Shown one piece after another: positions 6,787-10,860 of a stretch of 10,860 bases of DNA. Source of the stretch: Candidatus Krumholzibacteriia bacterium (GTDB lineage: Bacteria > Krumholzibacteriota > Krumholzibacteriia > LZORAL124-64-63); the NCBI GenBank assembly GCA_016744275.1, contig JADGEP010000076.1, positions 1 through 10,860 of the forward strand, in the 5' to 3' direction. Every line of letters begins with the position of its first letter. Position 1 is the first letter of the stretch. Position numbers and translations under genes: made by a program. The notes below the pieces were generated by a model, which was not told the origin of the DNA, made no database searches, and saw only the letters and a program-made list of their open reading frames with translations.

Positions 6787-9138
6787 TCAGGGCGACATGG
6801 AGTAGGGCGTTGTTGCGGTCGTTATGGGCCAATCCAGCCGAGGTTGGTCGCTCATCACAAATCGCAGTTCTCCACCGGTGACCAATTGGGCGTGGGTGAG
6901 ATACAGTGCCTGCAACGGCTGACCCTGCCAATAGGCCTCAGCCACGTACACATTTTCAGCGGATTGATTCTCGGCCACGACCACCAACAGTTTCCCGTCG
7001 CCAACCTCAACCTCGGCTCGCCGGACAACTGGGCTGCCCAGCACATACTGGTTGCTTCCGGGAGCCACCGGGTAAAAGCCCAACGCGCTGAATACGTACC
7101 AGGCCGACATCTGGCCCATGTCGTCGTTGCCGCATAAACCGTCGGGCGCCGGACGGTACATTTCGCGCATGATTTGCCGCACCCGGGTCTGGGTTTTCCA
7201 GGGCTGCCCCAGATAATTGTACATGTAGGGCACGTGGTGGCTGGGTTCGTTGCCGTGCACATAATTGCCGATCATCCCGGCGCGGGTGATGTCCTCATTG
7301 CCGGCGATGCTGGCGTCGTCAACATCCATGTCGAACAAGCCGTCGAGCCAATTTTGCAAACGTTCCGGCGGGCCGAGCAGTCGCTGAAAACCCAGGATAT
7401 CGTGGGGGACAAAAAGGGAATAATTCCAGGCATTGCCTTCGATATAGCCCTGCCCATGGGTTGACATCGGGTCAAATTCGCCGGGGAAACTGCCGTCGGC
7501 ATTGCGGGCGCGCAGGAAACCGGATTGGGGGTCAAAAAGGTTGCGCCACGAGGTGGCCCGCTGGTGGAACTCCGCCGCGATGTCATCGCGACCCAGAGCC
7601 GTCGCCATGCGGCTGATCGTCCAGTCATCATAGGCGTATTCCAGGGTTTTGGAAGCGGCCGACGATTGCTGGTCCGCCGGAACCCAGCCCAGGGTGCGGT
7701 AGGCACCGATGCCGTCGAAACGGTCAAATTTGGCGCTGGCAACCATGGCGTCCAATGCCCGGTGGCCGTCGAACCCGCCGACGCCTTTGAGGAACGCGTC
7801 GGCGATCACGGGCACGGCGTGGTAGCCGATCATGCACCAGTTCTCGTTGGCGTGGTGGCTCCACACCGGCAGCACTTTGTGCACGCTCTGTTGTTGGTGG
7901 TCCAGCATGGACCGGATCATGTGTCCGGTGCGTTCAGATTGCAGGATGGTCAGCAGTGGGTGCTGGGCGCGGAAGGTGTCCCACAGCGAGAACGTTGTAT
8001 AGTGCACATAGTCTTCGGCAGTGTGGATGTTGCCGTCCAGGCCGCGGTACTTGCCGTCCACATCTGAATAGACCACGGGGCCAAGTTGGGTGTGGTACAA
8101 AGCGGTATAGAACGATTTCAGAACCGCCGGGTCCGCTTCGATGCGCACTCTTTCCAGTTCCCGCTGCCAGGCCGCTTGCGCGCCTTGGCGAATTGCTTCA
8201 AAGCCCGCGCCGGAGGCTTCGGCCCTGAGGTTGGCGAGGGCACCGGCCGTGCTCACGCCCGACACCGCGACCTTGACGATGATTTCTTCGCCCGCGGATG
8301 TTTGCCAATCGAAGTGGCACTTGAGTTGCCGGCCTACCCGTTCAGGAAAATTCTGGTTCTGGTCAAAGCGCCGCCAAAAACCGCGGTAGATCTCTTCTTC
8401 ATCGTTGAGCAAGCCATACGATTGCACCGGTTTGCTGAACTCGATGGCGAAATGCAGCACCCGGGACGGTGCCCAGCCGGATGTTTGTCGCGATCCCGTC
8501 AGTAGGGTTTCGCTCTCCATGCGCACGGTTGACCACACGGTTTTGCCGGGGTAGTCGTAAATATTGGCGGTCAGATCAAGCACCAGGTGGGCCGCTTCGC
8601 TGGCGGGAAAAGTGTAGCGGTGCACGCCCACCCGTTCGGTGGCGGTCAGTTCGGCCTTGATGCCGTAGTCGTCCAGGAAGACTTCATACGAGCCTGGGGC
8701 GGCCGTCTCGCGTTGGTGCGAAAAACGGGAGCGGTAACCGGATTCAGGTCGCAGGGCGGTGCCGGGCTGAAGTTGCAGTTCGCCAACAGTGGGCATCATC
8801 AACAAATCGCCGAGATCAGAATGACCGGTGCCGTTAAAATGAGTATGAGCAAAGCCGACGATGGTGGAATCAGCGTATTGATAACCGGAACAATAGCGGT
8901 AGGCATCACGGTTGTATCCGTCGCCACGGCTGTAGGGCTCCAGTTCCGTCTGCGGGCTGAGTTGGACCAAACCAAAGGGTGCGCTGGCGCCGGGGTAGGT
9001 GTGCCCCATGTCATCGGTACCGATCAAGGGGTCGACGTGGGCATTGGGAAGTGTCGCGGCGACAGCCATTGCCGATACCACGACGATTGCCGAAACCACG
9101 ACGATGGCGGTGACTGGGCTACTGACGACTTGACGCAT
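6787..9138 (-). CDS. Secreted GH92 exo-alpha-mannosidase
   Basis: Glycoside hydrolase family 92 enzyme. These are inverting, calcium-dependent exo-alpha-mannosidases that trim mannose from N-glycans or mannans. The start at 9138 (783 residues) follows a strong site, GGAGG, 6 bases upstream; an in-frame ATG 15 codons earlier adds a charged leader before the signal peptide and is rejected. The signal peptide spans about 1-27. The N-terminal beta-sandwich begins VDPLIGT and carries HTYPGASAPFG and FAHTHFNGTGHSDLGD. The catalytic (alpha/alpha)6 region carries SLWDTFRAQHPL (384-395), YIEGNAWNYSLFVPHD (565-580; Glu567 fits the general acid), GNEPSHH (629-635) and GNDDMGQMSAWYVFSALGFYPV (670-691; Asp672 and Asp673 lie where the family has its catalytic base). 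The length is usual for the family and no truncation is seen. No FlgD-like C-terminal module is present, unlike the downstream phosphoesterase. Linkage preference and natural substrate are unknown. Confidence 0.96.
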   Translation of the reverse strand: MRQVVSSPVTAIVVVSAIVVVSAMAVAATLPNAHVDPLIGTDDMGHTYPGASAPFGLVQLSPQTELEPYSRGDGYNRDAYRYCSGYQYADSTIVGFAHTHFNGTGHSDLGDLLMMPTVGELQLQPGTALRPESGYRSRFSHQRETAAPGSYEVFLDDYGIKAELTATERVGVHRYTFPASEAAHLVLDLTANIYDYPGKTVWSTVRMESETLLTGSRQTSGWAPSRVLHFAIEFSKPVQSYGLLNDEEEIYRGFWRRFDQNQNFPERVGRQLKCHFDWQTSAGEEIIVKVAVSGVSTAGALANLRAEASGAGFEAIRQGAQAAWQRELERVRIEADPAVLKSFYTALYHTQLGPVVYSDVDGKYRGLDGNIHTAEDYVHYTTFSLWDTFRAQHPLLTILQSERTGHMIRSMLDHQQQSVHKVLPVWSHHANENWCMIGYHAVPVIADAFLKGVGGFDGHRALDAMVASAKFDRFDGIGAYRTLGWVPADQQSSAASKTLEYAYDDWTISRMATALGRDDIAAEFHQRATSWRNLFDPQSGFLRARNADGSFPGEFDPMSTHGQGYIEGNAWNYSLFVPHDILGFQRLLGPPERLQNWLDGLFDMDVDDASIAGNEDITRAGMIGNYVHGNEPSHHVPYMYNYLGQPWKTQTRVRQIMREMYRPAPDGLCGNDDMGQMSAWYVFSALGFYPVAPGSNQYVLGSPVVRRAEVEVGDGKLLVVVAENQSAENVYVAEAYWQGQPLQALYLTHAQLVTGGELRFVMSDQPRLDWPITTATTPYSMSP
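9070..9105 (-). repeat. Tandem 18-bp duplication inside the GH92 signal peptide
   Basis: Two adjacent 18-bp units, TGCCGATACCACGACGAT and TGCCGAAACCACGACGAT on the + strand, differ at one base. They are in frame and encode IVVVSA twice (residues 12-23), forming the hydrophobic core of the signal peptide. The mismatch is silent: both versions give serine-alanine after the same valines. Confidence 0.9.
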
Positions 9139-9172
9139 GGAGTCCTCCAGACAGGGCAGTTCAGTTTTGGCA

Positions 9173-9201
9173 ATTATGAACACCTCGAGTCCGGAAGTCT
9201 A
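9173..9201 (-). promoter_or_regulatory. Candidate sigma-70-type promoter of the GH92 gene
   Basis: On the - strand, TAGACT (9196-9201; 4 of 6 matches to TTGACA) and CATAAT (9173-9178; 5 of 6 to TATAAT) are separated by exactly 17 bases. The implied start near 9166 leaves a leader of about 28 bases containing GGAGG. The spacing and position are good, but this is motif matching by eye only. Confidence 0.45.
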
Positions 9202-9209
9202 GCCCACGC

Positions 9210-9238
9210 TGGGCAGGCCGCGGCCAATGTCCTATCAT
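9210..9238 (+). promoter_or_regulatory. Candidate weak promoter of the TatD-family gene
   Basis: TGGGCA (9210-9215) and TATCAT (9233-9238; 5 of 6 to TATAAT) are 17 bases apart, with an implied start near 9245, about 47 bases before the GTG start. The -35 matches only 4 of 6 positions in a GC-rich region, so this could be chance. The two divergent -35 boxes would lie only 8 bases apart. Confidence 0.3.
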
Positions 9239-9280
9239 GGGGGGCGGTTCGCCCGGACCTATTGAATTTGAAGCTGAGAG

Positions 9281-9284
9281 AGGA
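9281..9284 (+). promoter_or_regulatory. Ribosome-binding site supporting a GTG start for the TatD-family gene
   Basis: AGGA, within a GAGAGAGGA stretch, lies 7 bases before the GTG at 9292. No in-frame ATG lies between this site and the conserved DTHCHLY motif that would keep a normal TatD N-terminus, so GTG is the likely start. Confidence 0.6.
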
Positions 9285-9291
9285 TTTTGCC

Positions 9292-10119
9292 GTGCCCAGC
9301 GCTCCCAAATCATCATCGGACAGGGAAGGCGTCAGTAGCCTGATCGATACCCACTGCCACCTCTACATGACACCCTTGGACAAGGACCTGAAAGCCGTGC
9401 AAGCCCGGGCCAAAGCCCGCGACGTGGCACAGATCATCGTCCCGGCCTACGACCAGGCCAGTTGGGACCTGATGGCGCCCTATGAGATGGATCCCGACCT
9501 TCATACCGCCTACGGCATCCACCCCTGGCTGGCTCACGAAATGCCCGAAGCGGCCCAACGGGATGAAGCCATGGCCGCCCTGGGCGTGCGCCTGGACAAG
9601 ACATCGCCGGTGGCCTTGGGCGAAATTGGACTCGATACGAAAATCGAAACCTCGGGCCTTGTTGAGCAGCTGCCCTTGCTGGAGGCTCAATTGCAAATGG
9701 CGGTCGAGCGGGGCCTGCCCGTCATCCTCCACTGCCGCGGCGCCTTTGAAGAAATGCTGAAGGCCCTGGAGCCCCATCAGGGGAAAATCTGCGGGGTGTT
9801 GCACGCCTTTTCGCGCGGCCCAGATTTGGGCAACCGTTTCATCGAAGCTGGCCTGCACATTGCCTTGGGCGGTTCCATCACTCGTCCCACGGCCAAGCGG
9901 CCCCGCAAGTCGGCTTTGCGCCTGCCCTTGGAACGCATCGTATTGGAAACCGACGCCCCCAGTATCGGCCTGCACGGGGTTTTCCCCGCGGAAGCCGAAC
10001 CCGCCCACGTGGCGGATGTGGCGGCGGCCTTGGCCCAGATTCGCGATCGTTCAATCGGGCACATCGCCAACGTGACGACGGCCAACGCTCGCGAATTATT
10101 CAACCTGCCATGCGAATGA
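9292..10119 (+). CDS. TatD-family metal-dependent hydrolase, YjjV-like
   Basis: Cytoplasmic TIM-barrel metallohydrolase of 275 residues, close to the usual TatD length of about 260. Expected metal and catalytic residues are in order: H21 and H23 (DTHCH), E111 (GEIGLD), H147 (ILHCRG), H171 (LHAFSRG) and D221 (LETDAPS). The pattern GGSITRPTAKRPRKSALRLPLERIVLETDAPSIGLHG resembles the YjjV branch more than TatD itself (E. coli YjjV, from memory: GGTITYPRASKTR...LETDAPDMPLNG). Family members act as nucleases or deoxyribonucleases on damaged or degraded DNA, but the natural substrate of YjjV-like proteins is not settled. The GTG start is preceded by AGGA. The reading frame runs open for about 700 bases upstream only because it is antisense to the GH92 gene. 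The next gene starts 14 bases after the stop, and its ribosome-binding site touches the stop codon, so the two are probably translationally coupled. Confidence 0.93.
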   Translation: MPSAPKSSSDREGVSSLIDTHCHLYMTPLDKDLKAVQARAKARDVAQIIVPAYDQASWDLMAPYEMDPDLHTAYGIHPWLAHEMPEAAQRDEAMAALGVRLDKTSPVALGEIGLDTKIETSGLVEQLPLLEAQLQMAVERGLPVILHCRGAFEEMLKALEPHQGKICGVLHAFSRGPDLGNRFIEAGLHIALGGSITRPTAKRPRKSALRLPLERIVLETDAPSIGLHGVFPAEAEPAHVADVAAALAQIRDRSIGHIANVTTANARELFNLPCE

Positions 10120-10133
10120 GGAGAGACCCCACC

Positions 10134-10589
10134 ATGAACCATTTTTTTTCCCTGAAGCCGCTGGCCTTGATCGCGTTGGCCCTGTTGATGGCGCCCGCGG
10201 CCGCGGCTGAAATCCCGGCTGAAGAAGTCATCTTACAGGTCTTGCGGGATGCCGAGGCCGGTTGGAATGCTGGTGATATCCCGGCCTATATGGAGTCTTA
10301 TTGGCGGTCCCCGGAATTGCGTTTTGCCAGCGGCGGCAGGGTCAATTTTGGCTGGCAGCCGGTGCTGGACGGCTATTTGAAGCGGTATCCGGACCGCAAA
10401 ACCATGGGCCGATTGGTATTTGACGATTTGGACGTCCGGCTGACCAGCCCGGACCATGCGGTGGTCTTCGGCAGCTGGCGATTGGTGCGCCAGGACGACG
10501 AGCCCCAAGGCCTGTTCACCCTGATTTTTCAGCGATTTGACGTCGGCTGGCGCATCATCCACGACCACACTTCAAGTGGCGGCGAATAA
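10134..10589 (+). CDS. Secreted NTF2-fold protein (DUF4440/SnoaL-like)
   Basis: A 151-residue exported protein. Residues 1-25 form a signal peptide (MNHFFSLKPL, then ALIALALLMAPAAAA). The mature part has the NTF2-like order of elements: a first helix EEVILQVLRDAEAGWNAGDIPAYMESYW (30-57), strand ELRFAS, helix QPVLDGYLKRYPD (75-87), then strands MGRLVFDDLDVRLTS, HAVVFGSWRLVRQ, GLFTLIFQRFDVGWRIIHDHTS (127-147). The closing GWRIIHDHTS is characteristic of DUF4440-type domains. These domains bind small molecules or act as enzymes in different contexts; no function can be assigned here. The ATG at 10134 has GAGGAGA at 10118-10124, overlapping the upstream stop codon, which supports this start over an ATG 8 codons earlier and suggests coupling to the TatD-family gene. 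It is likely periplasmic. An 87-base gap follows before the HflK-like gene. Confidence 0.87.
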   Translation: MNHFFSLKPLALIALALLMAPAAAAEIPAEEVILQVLRDAEAGWNAGDIPAYMESYWRSPELRFASGGRVNFGWQPVLDGYLKRYPDRKTMGRLVFDDLDVRLTSPDHAVVFGSWRLVRQDDEPQGLFTLIFQRFDVGWRIIHDHTSSGGE

Positions 10590-10676
10590 ATGGTGTGGAT
10601 CCGGGTATAAGACTGTACCTTCTGGTAATCATTCCTTAGCCACGACGGCCTGACCCACCTTGGAGGAAAAACCAAG

Positions 10677-10860
10677 ATGAGCGACAACAATGCATTTGAT
10701 GATCCCAAGGGACCACAGATCCCCGAGATCAAATTGCCAAAACTGGACGGCGGCAAGATCAAGCTCTTTGCCGGCGCCTTTCTGGTGCTGGTGCTGGCGC
10801 TGACCAGCTTCTACACCATCGAGCCGGAAGAAATCGGCATGGTGCTGCAGTTCGGAAAAT
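10677..10860 (+). CDS. hflK: HflK-like SPFH (band 7) membrane protein, N-terminal part (runs off window)
   Basis: The first 61 residues of a gene that continues past the window. A polar, proline-containing N-terminus (MSDNNAFDDPKGPQIPEIKLPKL, about 1-28) precedes one membrane helix (about 29-45, LFAGAFLVLVLALTSFY). The SPFH-domain opening follows: TIEPEEIGMVLQFGK, matching the TV.P.E.GVVLRFGK entry of HflK proteins. In known bacteria HflK and HflC form a periplasm-facing cage that modulates the FtsH membrane protease. GGAGGA at 10662-10667, about 9 bases before the ATG, is a strong ribosome-binding site. The cytoplasmic N-terminus is short and lacks the Gly-rich stretch of enterobacterial HflK. 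HflC or another band-7 protein such as a stomatin cannot be ruled out from this fragment; an hflC gene directly downstream would settle it. Confidence 0.78.
   Translation, partial: MSDNNAFDDPKGPQIPEIKLPKLDGGKIKLFAGAFLVLVLALTSFYTIEPEEIGMVLQFGK

Noticed and set aside
8587..9291. N-terminal extension of the TatD-family frame
   Set aside because: It is antisense to the 5' part of the GH92 gene; the GTG at 9292 with AGGA gives a normal-length TatD-family protein.
10564..10600. Inverted repeat CCACAC/GTGTGG around the stop of the NTF2-fold gene
   Set aside because: Six base pairs with a loop of more than 20 bases and no T-run; probably chance.
10606..10611. TATAAG as a -10 box for the HflK-like gene
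   Set aside because: No -35-like hexamer at a suitable distance and no extended -10 TG; too weak to list.

Overview
The window is a GC-rich, tightly packed bacterial segment with nine genes, two of them cut by the window edges. The organism is most likely a Gram-negative member of the FCB assemblage outside the classical Bacteroidetes (Krumholzibacteriota, Eisenbacteria, Latescibacteria or a similar lineage). This is an inference from a C-terminal FlgD-like Ig sorting/anchoring module with the 'NHPNPFNPST...YDVRGQEIATL...SGIYLVRL' signature on a huge secreted enzyme, a secreted GH92 alpha-mannosidase, a periplasmic multiheme cytochrome c, an outer-membrane beta-barrel and a lipoprotein. No phylogenetic marker is present to settle it.

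Layout. (1) Bases 1-589, + strand: C-terminal end of a multiheme cytochrome c, ending at a strong hairpin (607-636) shared with the convergent next gene. (2) 642-2798, - strand: a two-gene unit transcribed from an outer-membrane beta-barrel protein (2352-2798) into a secreted C69 dipeptidase (642-2282). (3) 2988-3907, + strand, divergent from unit 2: a small lipoprotein and a four-helix DoxX-like membrane protein. (4) 3925-9138, - strand: a secreted GH92 alpha-mannosidase (6787-9138) followed by a 916-residue secreted metallophosphoesterase (3925-6675). The phosphoesterase has its own extended -10 promoter in the gap. (5) 9292-10860, + strand, divergent from unit 4: a YjjV-like TatD hydrolase, a secreted NTF2-fold (DUF4440-like) protein 14 bases later, then the start of an HflK-like SPFH membrane protein.

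Most products are exported or membrane-bound: electron transfer, peptide cleavage, mannoside cleavage, phosphoester cleavage and an FtsH-modulator homologue. The GH92 enzyme and the phosphoesterase could act together on extracellular phosphorylated mannose-containing glycans. This is only a neighbourhood inference, since each appears to have its own promoter. The remaining genes look like ordinary genome neighbours. No rRNA, tRNA, CRISPR array, insertion sequence or phage gene was seen. The longest gene-free stretches are 2799-2987 (a divergent gap with no convincing promoter seen) and 9139-9291 (divergent gap with two candidate promoters). I did not find a convincing undescribed system; the most unusual object is the multidomain phosphoesterase.
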